Positions 43,990 to 51,939 of a stretch of 64,000 nucleotides of DNA are shown one piece after another. Numbering within the stretch: the first letter of the stretch is position 1; each line of letters starts with the position of its first letter. Source of the stretch: Phalacrocorax aristotelis (taxonomy: Eukaryota; Chordata; Aves; Suliformes; Phalacrocoracidae). The notes beneath the pieces were generated by a model. It saw nothing but the letters and a program-made list of their open reading frames with translations. It was not told the origin of the DNA and ran no database searches. The stretch covers positions 10,739,401 through 10,803,400 of the forward strand of contig NC_134310.1 in assembly GCF_949628215.1 (NCBI RefSeq). The letters run 5' to 3'. The translations under genes were made by a program, and so were the position numbers.

Positions 43990-44800
43990 AATGGAGTGTT
44001 CAAGTCCATAAATTTATGTATGTTGGTTCAAAAGTGATAGATGATGATAGAAAGAAGAGATGCATGTCAAAATGGGGAAGTCAGTTGTGAATCTGAGATA
44101 TATTTAAAAGAAAAATAAAGTGGAACTTGCAGAATGGCGTTGAATATTTGTCTAAGTAGTATTTGAAGTCTTATTCCAAAATTATTTTTTAAATAAAAAA
44201 ACCAAACACACAGTTTTCCATTGTGATATGCATCTGTCTTGACCTTGAGAATTAGGGAAGCACGAGCTTGTGGAAAATGTTTTGTGTAATGTGGATGAAG
44301 CTGGATCATAAGTAGGGTCATGTTCAGGACTGTGTTTTCTGGTCAGAGAAATAATGTGTTTAATTACCTGTTGGATTTTGTAATAAAAATACATAATTAT
44401 TTCAATAAGCTTTCCATTCTTCTGACTTCACTGGATAGAGCAATATCTAGTTGTGCTGAGTGCATCTATTTATTTTTATTTTATGTTATTCTCTACCTGA
44501 TGTGGTGGGGAAGTTTGCTCGCAAAGGGAGGTGTTAAGCTTGCTAGTGCTTAACTTCTCATTTACTAAATATAGAGAAAATGCCATTTTCTTTTCTCTCC
44601 CACATTCTGCCCTAGCTTTTATAAATTGCACTGAATCAGAAGAATCTAGCTGCTTTGGTGGAATGGGAATATGATTGGTGATGTAGCTCCCATCCTAAAC
44701 CACTGAACCTAGAATATAAACAGTAACACTTTAAGTTGAGAGGAAGCTAGTAAAAGGATAAGAGAACAAAAGTCACATTCTGATAGTGGCCCTGACATAT
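43990..44800. other. Unique non-coding sequence
   Basis: AT-rich, no repeat or gene recognised. Confidence 0.45.
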
Positions 44801-45117
44801 TGTGCTGGTTTTGGCTGGGATAGAGTTAATTTTCTTCATAGTAGCTGGTACAGGGCTATGTTATGGATTTGTGACCAAAACAGTGTTGGTAATACAAGGA
44901 CGTTTGCGTTACTGCTGAGCAGTGTTTATACAGTGTCAAGGCCTTTTCTGGTTCTCATAATGCCCCGCCAGTGAGTAGGCTGGGGGTGCACAAGCAGGTG
45001 AGAGGGGACACATCTGGGACAGCTGACCAAAGGGATATTCCATACCAGATGACATCATGCTCAGCAATAAAAGCTGTGGGGAAGAAGGAAGAAGGGGGAA
45101 CATTCAGAGTGATGGGG
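44801..45117 (+). repeat. LTR-E fragment, plus
   Basis: 5' half of an ERVL-type LTR beginning TGTGCTGGTTTTGGCTGGG and ending abruptly at LTR-D. Contains the GGATATTCCATACC box shared with LTR-D. The 3' half is not found beyond 51939. Confidence 0.65.
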
Positions 45118-45486
45118 TGTCGTGGTTCAGCCCCAGTCGGCAACTAAACACCATGCAGCCACTCGCTCAGTCACCCCATCCCTGTGGGATGGGGGAGAGA
45201 ATTGGAAGAGCAAAAGCAAACAAAACCAACCAAAAAAAACCCAACAACAAACCACCAACTTGTGGGATGAGATAAGAACAGTTTAATAACTAAAATAAAA
45301 TAATGATCATTATTATGATAATTACAATAATATTATATTAAAAAGAAAAAAAACCAAACCCACAAATGATACAACCACTCACCACCCGCTGACTGACGCT
45401 ACCGGTCCCTGAGCTGAGATTGCTGCCTGCCTCCCCCGGCCAGCTCCTCCCAGTTAACATACTGGGCATGATGTTACATGATATGG

Positions 45487-45950
45487 TGCGGCGAGCGAGG
45501 AAAGCAAGCAGCCAACTCAACGTGAGTGATAGAGCAAGCTTCCGTTTTATTTTTAAGTCACAGCGCTTTTATATGCTCTTGTAAACAAGCTTCAACAATT
45601 ACTTCATACGGATTGCGACACCTCCTTAACGAACAGTCTATTTCTGTACTTCGTGCCTAAACTCCTTGTTGTTTGTCGGATGCTCTCAAGGCCGAGAGAT
45701 ATCCCTGCCTTTCTTCTTTGCTCTCAAGGCCGAGATATCTCTCGCCTTTCTTCCTCCTCCTGGTGACTTGCAGATTCTCTGTAATTTCCCATCATCGGGT
45801 CTGATCTCTGTAATTTTCCATCAGCGGGTCTGACACTGGGTCTGTAGTCAAGCTAATTCCATCGCGTACCTATAATCCTCCAGCCCGCTTTCTATCTCAA
45901 ACAACTTATCAGGGGACCCGCATGTGGATTCAAGCCTATAGTTTCCCACA
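45487..45950 (-). repeat. 3' LTR of the Lys-primed provirus
   Basis: TGTGGGAAACTATAGGC (from 45950) to CTCGCCGCA (45487), minus orientation. Visible signals: TATAAAA near 45567-45575 and AATAAAA about 18 bases further, implying a short R region. U3 has two direct duplications: a roughly 40-bp unit with CTCTCAAGGCCGAG (near 45683 and 45720) and a 29-bp unit with CTCTGTAATTT (near 45777 and 45806). The end of env is encoded in its first hundred bases. Confidence 0.95.
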
Positions 45951-47215
45951 TTTCCCCCTTTTTCTTTTATTCCTTGAGAAAGGAACACGGCACTCATACT
46001 TCTTTCCATCATTCGTCGCATACATTGCGATATACAAGGAACACACATTAATACAATGATAAACAGTATAAATATCATTAGTCCCATCTGCAAAATACTC
46101 TTAATCCAATTGCCAATGCCCCATCCATTAAACAAGCCGTTAAACCAATGCCATGGATCATCCTCCCTAAGTTCTGAGACCCTCCTTCTTAAGCTCTCAA
46201 TACTTGCATGTATTGATTCCGAATGATCTGATAGATTCATGCAACACATCCCTTCAAACTCAGCACACCCATGTCCTTGGGCTAAAAGCAAAAAATCTAT
46301 GGCTGCGCGGTTTTGCAGCGTAGCGTGTCTTACAGAGCCTACATCTAGTAATAAGTCAGATAACGCCTTTGATGTGGCATTTGTTTGCTTAGCTAGCCAA
46401 CACCCTAGCTTGTTTAATGTCGTGAGGCTTCGAGCAACACCAACTCCAGGAGCCAAGAAGGAAGCAGCTATGATCTTTGCCAGATTCCAAAACTCAGCTG
46501 TAGAGTCACAGCTGTCCTCAAACTTATGAGTGCTCCTTTTGCTTCTCATCTTTCTATGATGTTGATAAATCATTGAAGTGTTAGGAGTAAGAAGTGTTAG
46601 GCGACCTATAGAGCAAGGCCCTCCCTTTATATGTGACGGGATGCCAGGCCAAGCCCGGTCTCCACAAATTAAAAACAAACCTGCAGGTAGCGCAATAGGC
46701 ATATTGCTAGAGCGTGAGATATTTGCAGAGGTGTAGTTACACCAAGCAGTGGCATTTTTATATACACTTAGGGTGGCATTCACAGGCCAAGAAAGAGACT
46801 GGTTTCGTTCCGTATAATTAAAGTATAAGCAAGCATCCATTGACAAAGAACCCAATAGCTCAAGCTCTTGTGGCTCGAGATTAGTTTGAGGGCGATGGAC
46901 TGCCCAACCGTCCCAATTATTCACACAATTCTGGGGAGTATCACAAAGGCTCCCTAAGTGTGGTGTATTTTGTGGTATCACTAGCGTCCAATTATCAACC
47001 GGCACTCCAACCAAACAGGTGGAGAGGGGATTTCCTGGCGATGACAATGATAGGCAGATGAAATCTTGGCCTGTTAGATTTGCCAGGGTAACCCATACAT
47101 TCTGTTTTGGCTGGGGCGGTATGTACATGCCCTCGGTGATTCTTATCACGATACTTACGATGACTAACGGGAGTACTATTGATTTGTCTAATCCAGTCAA
47201 GGGTGTGCAATTCAT
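45848..47215 (-). CDS. env: Envelope glycoprotein, intact 455-codon frame (alpharetrovirus type)
   Basis: Uninterrupted frame with all usual parts: signal peptide (about 11-29), a short surface subunit with about nine N-glycosylation sequons, a furin-type site RSKR at 224-227, then a transmembrane subunit. The subunit has an internal fusion-peptide-like segment between Cys236 and Cys272, the NRAAIDFLLL immunosuppressive-like region, a CX6CC motif (317-325) and a membrane anchor (about 376-395). The internal fusion peptide and CX6CC place it with avian leukosis-type envelopes. The last 33 codons run into the 3' LTR. SU is shorter than in exogenous avian leukosis viruses. Whether it is expressed is unknown. 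Confidence 0.9.
   Translation of the reverse strand: MNCTPLTGLDKSIVLPLVIVSIVIRITEGMYIPPQPKQNVWVTLANLTGQDFICLSLSSPGNPLSTCLVGVPVDNWTLVIPQNTPHLGSLCDTPQNCVNNWDGWAVHRPQTNLEPQELELLGSLSMDACLYFNYTERNQSLSWPVNATLSVYKNATAWCNYTSANISRSSNMPIALPAGLFLICGDRAWPGIPSHIKGGPCSIGRLTLLTPNTSMIYQHHRKMRSKRSTHKFEDSCDSTAEFWNLAKIIAASFLAPGVGVARSLTTLNKLGCWLAKQTNATSKALSDLLLDVGSVRHATLQNRAAIDFLLLAQGHGCAEFEGMCCMNLSDHSESIHASIESLRRRVSELREDDPWHWFNGLFNGWGIGNWIKSILQMGLMIFILFIIVLMCVPCISQCMRRMMERSMSAVFLSQGIKEKGGNVGNYRLESTCGSPDKLFEIESGLEDYRYAMELA
45951..45963 (-). other. Polypurine tract of the Lys-primed provirus
   Basis: Minus-strand AAAAAGGGGGAAA directly abuts the 3' LTR and is the expected plus-strand primer site. It lies inside the env frame. 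Confidence 0.85.
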
Positions 47216-47432
47216 ATCGTCTAGAACCCTCTATTTCGTGGCCTGCGATAATTAAAACCTTATGTGTCTGTAATGGGTGATAGTAGCAACTGTCACACCA
47301 CCTCCTAGCTCGATGGGTTCTTACCCACCCGCGCTGTTGACAGCTATGACACTCTCTTAGTACCCAGGGTCGGCACTTATTACATTGGGGACATTCTATC
47401 CGTATCCTGGCTACCTCTACCGGTGCAGTCAT
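46995..47432 (-). CDS. Cys-rich small frame between integrase and env
   Basis: A 145-codon frame whose ATG overlaps the TGA stop of the integrase frame by sharing TGA (ATGA at 47429-47432). Its first 52 residues carry three CXXC pairs (14/17, 28/31, 46/49) plus Cys20 and several His, a zinc-ribbon-like arrangement, with basic residues between them. The second half overlaps the env start in another frame. I do not recognise it. It could be an accessory protein, an extension of the integrase region, or a chance frame; the regular CXXC spacing makes pure chance less likely. Confidence 0.4.
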   Translation of the reverse strand: MTAPVEVARIRIECPQCNKCRPWVLRECHSCQQRGWVRTHRARRWCDSCYYHPLQTHKVLIIAGHEIEGSRRYELHTLDWIRQINSTPVSHRKYRDKNHRGHVHTAPAKTECMGYPGKSNRPRFHLPIIVIARKSPLHLFGWSAG

Positions 47433-48170
47433 ACGTCTTCACTGTCTCCTGTCACTTCGCAGATTTCGTTCTTCTGTTCATTAGGCATAGCCTTTACCCA
47501 TCTACTGGGTATCCACCTTGGACCTGTGGGGGTAAGCACACACATGTAACCTCGACCAAAGTATTTGACTTCTACGGGCCCTTGCCATAGACCAGTGGAA
47601 GGGTCTCGATACTTTACCATTACTGCCTGTCTTGACTCCTTCCTACCGTCATTCCCATGCACCCACGCAGGAGGGTTATCGTGTTCTGCAAATATGCACA
47701 AGTGATTTAATACAAACAAAACTTTTGCGAGCCGTTCTTGTACATCTTTTACGTCTCGAAATTTGTTTAGATATTGTTTTAGAGTCTGGTGCGCCCTCTC
47801 AATTATTGCTTGCCCTGTGGGTGAATGTGGAATGCCCGTGAGATGGCGTACCCCCCATGCCTGTAAAAATTTCCTAACCTTCTGACTACAGTATGCTGAC
47901 CCATTGTCTGTCTTAATCTGTGTTGGAGTTCCCATTACAGCAAAACAGACTGTTAAATGACGTATAACATGGACGGCCTTTTCCCCTGACTGTGCTGTTG
48001 GTCATAAAAACTTGCTATAAGTATCGATAGTAACGTGAACATATTTTAGTTTCCCAAATTCTGACACATGCGTAACGTCCATTTGCCATATTTCCCTGGC
48101 CTGAAGGCCTCTGGGATTAACTCCTAGACCTATGCCTGCTCCGTGATGGCTGCAGGTAGGGCAGGCTTGT
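47429..48170 (-). pseudogene. pol: Integrase, N-terminally deleted with a nonsense codon
   Basis: Downstream of an internal deletion, the minus strand reads the second half of the zinc domain ([11 protein letters not shown]), then the catalytic core (DVTHV with the first Asp; KTDNGSAYCS with the second; AIIERAHQTL with the Glu) and a C-terminal domain (WQGPVEVKYFGRG). A TGA at 48003-48005 interrupts the core; from 47935 the frame is open to the end. The zinc-domain histidines lie on the missing side of the deletion. Confidence 0.85.
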
Positions 48171-49210
48171 CTTCGGCTGTAGGCTTGTAAATATCCATTC
48201 CAACACCCTTATCTTCTCCCCCTTTTTCTTTTTGCGCTGAGTAAGTGCACCCAAAATGTGAGTAGAACCATGGAGTATGGTGAGATCGATGGGGAGATCG
48301 GGGTCCAGCCGGTCTACTGCTCTCTGAACGATCTCGGAGCTGAGGCGTTGTATCATCGAGGTTTGTTCGGCAGTCGGTCGGACCGGCGTGGCAGGGTCAG
48401 TGCCCTTTAACATAGGGCGAAGAACCTCCAAGTCATCATTAGTGATTCCGGCTACTGGCCGTAGCCATTGTAGGTCTCCTAACAGCCGTCGAGCATCATT
48501 AAGGGTTTTGATTGCCATGTGTAACGTAAGTTTCTGTGGACTGACTTGAGAGTCACTGATGCGCCATCCGAGGCATTTCCATACTGGCGAACGTTGAGCT
48601 TTCTCTGCTGCTATTACTAGGTCGTGTAGCTGGAGCTGTTGCTGTAAATATAATTCTTGCTGTGCCGAGAAGGGTTGTTGTTGCGCGAACAAGATGTCAT
48701 CCATGTAATGGTAAATTATAGTGTCCGGCCATTGCTGCCGCACATTTTTTAATGCAGCATCTACGAAAAGTTGACACAGAGTAGGGCTATTCTTCATGCC
48801 TTGTGGCAATACTGTCCATTCGAAACGTAAGTCAGGACCCTCTCTGTTGATTGCTGGTAACGTAAATGCAAATCGCTGGGTATCCTGAGGATGCAGCTTT
48901 ATAGTAAAGAAGCAGTCCTTTAAGTCAATAATTAGCAAATGCCAACCAGCTGGTAACATGGCTGGATTTGGAAGGCCAGGCTGTAAAGCCCCCATCGCTT
49001 GCATTTGCTGATTTACTGCCTGTAAATCATGTAACAGCCTGTATTTCCCTGACTTTTTCTTGATAACAAAAATAGGGGTGTTCCAGGGGCTTGTCGACGG
49101 TCGGAGATGTCCTTGATCTAATTGTTCTTTTATTAATATGTGGGCTTGCTGTAGACTTTCCCGTTTGAGCGGCCACTGCCCGACCCATACTGGCTCTTCT
49201 GTGAGCCATG
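48117..49210 (-). pseudogene. pol: Reverse transcriptase, without RNase H
   Basis: The polymerase domain is well preserved: LPQGMKNSPTLCQ, catalytic YMDD (48696-48707), WKCLGWRI in the thumb. The frame from 49004 is 295 codons; the RT N-terminal block (about 49030-49210) is also readable in this frame without an obvious start. After the thumb/connection the sequence leaps to integrase in another frame, so RNase H is missing. The RT frame equals the gag frame rather than the frame expected after a -1 shift, showing that the upstream deletion shifted it. Confidence 0.85.
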
Positions 49211-49476
49211 ATGATCTTCTGTGGACGAGTGTCCATCAAAGTGACATCTACTGCTGTTGCCAAGTCCAAGCCGAGGCTTCCTCTGGTGGCGGGTTGCAAA
49301 TTGGAAGCTGGCCGGAGCTGCTCGGCACGACTGGTGGCGTGGTGACGGAGTGCTGAGAAGTCACTGGAGCCGCAATTGGTGCCTGCGCGCTGCGACTCTG
49401 GGTGCTCAGCTTCCCGTTTCCCGAACGCTGGCAGGCAGCTGTATTGTGGCTTTGAGCTTGGCAGTGTTTGCACCAT
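49211..49476 (-). pseudogene. pro: dUTPase N-terminal remnant (pro frame)
   Basis: In the frame one step back from gag, as expected for -1 frameshifting, the C-terminal part of nucleocapsid is overlapped and then GSLGLDLATAVDV appears, the first conserved motif of the dUTPase encoded in betaretroviral pro genes. After about 20 more residues the sequence passes straight into the RT N-terminus, so the rest of dUTPase and the whole protease are deleted. The open frame continues to 49027 only as out-of-frame RT sequence. Confidence 0.7.
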
Positions 49477-50990
49477 AAGTTAGCTTCGCTGCACTGTCTC
49501 TTCATGTGTTCTGCTTTTCCGCAGCGGAAGCATCTAAAAGTAGCTGGCCCTCTGTTAGGGTTTTTAGCTGGACCCAATGGGGCGAGAGCGGCACAAACTT
49601 GTTGTTGAACCTGTACCATTCCCTGCCCAACTTCCCTCAGTGCCTCAACTAACATAGCTTGAGGACCGGTAGGTACTCGACTCATGCGTTCAAGCATCAC
49701 CTCAATGCCTGCATCTAGGGGAAGTGTAATTAAAATACTTTTAGTAGCTTGGTTGGAGTTTTCCATAACACATTGACGCAGCAATGGGCCCTTCATAAAC
49801 TTAGGTAAGTCGGTACGATCTAACGCTTCTGTAACTCGATCTACAAATGTGGCAAAAAGCTCTTCCCTCCCTTGCTTAATCGACATGTAAGAAGGGGTGA
49901 TTGGTGCTGTTTTGACGCGCTGTAAGGCGTCCCTTGCTAGCCTCATTGATTCTCTTAATACATCAGGGCCTGTCTGCATTTGCATGTCTAGAGACGAGAA
50001 GGGTCCTATTCCCATAAGTTGTTCTACTATTACTCCTGCTAGCGGATCGTTTTGCTGGCGCTGGGTGTTTGCCGATCTATCGCATAGGGTGTGCCAGTGA
50101 GCCTGCCATAAAAGCTGCTGCGACTGTGTCAGTATGAACTTCATAATGTTTTTAATATCCTCGGGACAAAGCAGCCCGCTTCCCCAAATGTAATTTAGCA
50201 TCTGTCTGGTCGGCTCACTGTGTACACCCGATTCGCTGACCGTACTTCTCAGCTGGTTCAAGATTTTCCAATCAAGAGGAGTATGGTGTGCGAATAAATT
50301 TTGATTGTTAGCAGGGTCTGGTTGATAGATGACAGGGAAAGCCTGAGCCAACAAGTCGGTGGTCTCTAGGTCCCCATTTTGTAATGCCTCTAACCCGATT
50401 TTCCGCCAGTCAACTCGGCTGCGCACACTAGGCACAGAACGGTGACTAGACGGGGTGCTCGGCTTATTTTCCTCCACCGGAGAAACTACATCACATAAAT
50501 TTTCAATATCTTCACCTCCCTTTCCCAAGCTTATTCCTTCTCCGCTAGTTTCTACAGATCCACCAGGAGGAGGAGGAGGGGGAGGAGGAGGAATAAGGGG
50601 CTTTCGAGGTACGGTAACTGGGATCCCCGAGAAGGGAGGCGAAGGATTGCCTAAGCCAATTCCAATCTTTCCAGCATTGGGGTCACAATTGTCTAGCCGA
50701 TCAGAGGCGGCTGTTGCTAATCTTTTTTCAGTTTTATATTTTTTCATACAGTTAATCACTTCCCGCCAAGGTTTCATTAGCTTTTTCGCTGTCTTATCGT
50801 CATCTATCACCAAGTCCCACAAACAATCACCATAAGCTCTCCACTCCTCTACTTCAAAAATCGACTCCGGTTCTTTAAAGAACTCTTTCACTTTGCCCAC
50901 TGTAACTAGCCTTGACAAGTCTTTTAACTGACTTACTCCCCGCTTTTCTAAAAAGCACTTTAATAATTCAAAAGCTACCTCGACCTCCAT
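49248..50990 (-). CDS. gag: Gag polyprotein, intact 580-codon frame
   Basis: Uninterrupted frame. The N-terminal matrix domain (about 1-100) lacks a Met-Gly myristoylation start (it begins MEVEV). A proline run (PPPPPPPPP near 133-141) and an acidic linker precede the capsid. Capsid starts near PVIYQPDP and contains the major homology region (IKQGREELFATFVDRV). Two CX2CX4HX4C zinc knuckles lie near 487-500 and 507-520. This layout is betaretroviral. The ATG lies about 225 bp downstream of the primer site. Without the viral protease the product would stay uncleaved unless helped in trans. Confidence 0.9.
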   Translation of the reverse strand: MEVEVAFELLKCFLEKRGVSQLKDLSRLVTVGKVKEFFKEPESIFEVEEWRAYGDCLWDLVIDDDKTAKKLMKPWREVINCMKKYKTEKRLATAASDRLDNCDPNAGKIGIGLGNPSPPFSGIPVTVPRKPLIPPPPPPPPPGGSVETSGEGISLGKGGEDIENLCDVVSPVEENKPSTPSSHRSVPSVRSRVDWRKIGLEALQNGDLETTDLLAQAFPVIYQPDPANNQNLFAHHTPLDWKILNQLRSTVSESGVHSEPTRQMLNYIWGSGLLCPEDIKNIMKFILTQSQQLLWQAHWHTLCDRSANTQRQQNDPLAGVIVEQLMGIGPFSSLDMQMQTGPDVLRESMRLARDALQRVKTAPITPSYMSIKQGREELFATFVDRVTEALDRTDLPKFMKGPLLRQCVMENSNQATKSILITLPLDAGIEVMLERMSRVPTGPQAMLVEALREVGQGMVQVQQQVCAALAPLGPAKNPNRGPATFRCFRCGKAEHMKRQCSEANLWCKHCQAQSHNTAACQRSGNGKLSTQSRSAQAPIAAPVTSQHSVTTPPVVPSSSGQLPICNPPPEEASAWTWQQQ

Positions 50991-51214
50991 CGTCCGATGT
51001 GAGGATAAATCAGCGTCGTTTGTACGGCTCTCGCTCCCGGGTTAGCTTCAACTGCGGAAAGCGGATCCCCTCTTGAATTCCGAGGTTGGATCCAGGCCGG
51101 AAGGTCGGAACGTATCAGAAATGATGCATAAATCGACTCCTCTTTTGCCCCCTGGCCGCCGTCTGCCAGTGCGTCTCCGTCTCTCGCTGCCGTATCAGAA
51201 ATAGTCCTTTTCAT

Positions 51215-51232
51215 GTCCCTGTTCGGGCGCCA
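51215..51232 (-). other. Primer binding site, tRNA-Lys
   Basis: Minus-strand TGGCGCCCGAACAGGGAC, a perfect tRNA-Lys3 type site, two bases from the 5' LTR end. Typical of betaretroviruses and lentiviruses. Confidence 0.95.
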
Positions 51233-51234
51233 GT

Positions 51235-51698
51235 TGCGGCGAGCGAGGAAAGCAAGCAGCCAACTCAACGTGAGTGATAGAGCAAGCTTCAGTTTTATTT
51301 TTAAGTCACAGCGCTTTTATATGCTCTTGTAAACAAGCTTCAACAATTACTTCATACAGATTGCGACACCTCCTTAACGAACAGTCTATTTCTATACTTC
51401 GTGCCTAAACTCCTTGTTGTTTGTCGGATGCTCTCAAGGCCGAGAGATATCCCTGCCTTTCTTCTTTGCTCTCAAGGCCGAGATATCTCTCGCCTTTCTT
51501 CCTCCTCCTGGTGACTTGCAGATTCTCTGTAATTTCCCATCATCGGGTCTGATCTCTGTAATTTTCCATCAGCGGGTCTGACACTGGGTCTGTAGTCAAG
51601 CTAATTCCATCGCGTACCTATAATCCTCCAGCCCGCTTTCTATCTCAAACAACTTATCAGGGGACCCGCATGTGGATTCAAGCCTATAGTTTCCCACA
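51235..51698 (-). repeat. 5' LTR of the Lys-primed provirus
   Basis: 464 bp, same ends as the 3' LTR and differing from it at three positions noticed (near 51291, 51359 and 51394). It carries the same TATA, AATAAA and U3 duplications and includes a second copy of the env C-terminal codons. Confidence 0.95.
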
Positions 51699-51939
51699 AT
51701 ATGGAATATCCCTTTGGTCGGTGTTTGAATCAGCTCTCTTAGCTGTGCCCCCTTCCCTCCTGGCTTCTTGTGCACCTGGCAGAGCATGGGAAGCTAGAAA
51801 AGTCCTTGACTAGTATAAGCACTACCCAGCAACAACCAAAACGTCTGTTATCAACGTTGTTTTCATACTAATTCCAAAGCACAGCACTATGCCAGCTAGA
51901 GTGAAGAAAATTAACTCTATCCCAACTAAAACCATGACA

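Larger units (their letters stand above)
45487..51698 (-). mobile_element. Betaretrovirus-like (ERVK, Lys-primed) provirus
   Basis: A 6.2-kb provirus with two 464-bp LTRs, a 6-bp target duplication ATATGG (45481-45486, 51699-51704), tRNA-Lys primer site, gag, remnant dUTPase, RT, integrase, a small Cys-rich frame, env and a polypurine tract. The LTRs differ at three positions by eye, so it is fairly young. Protease, most of dUTPase, RNase H and the integrase N-terminus are deleted, so it cannot replicate alone, but gag and env are uninterrupted. Six-base duplication, primer and zinc-knuckle gag point to class II; the env is of alpharetroviral type. Confidence 0.95.
45118..51939 (-). mobile_element. 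LTR-D (minus) split by the Lys-primed provirus
   Basis: The left part (45118-45486) starts TGTCGTGGTTCAGCCCC and the right part (51705-51939) ends AAAACCATGACA; together about 604 bp, a full LTR-D. The provirus sits in the GATATGGAATATCC box, with ATATGG duplicated at both borders. No outer target duplication is recognisable (TGGGG versus ATCAG), so one side of the LTR-D may have been rearranged. Confidence 0.85.

Noticed and set aside
50455..50835. 126-codon plus-strand frame with a Gly run
   Set aside because: Antisense of the Gag proline run.
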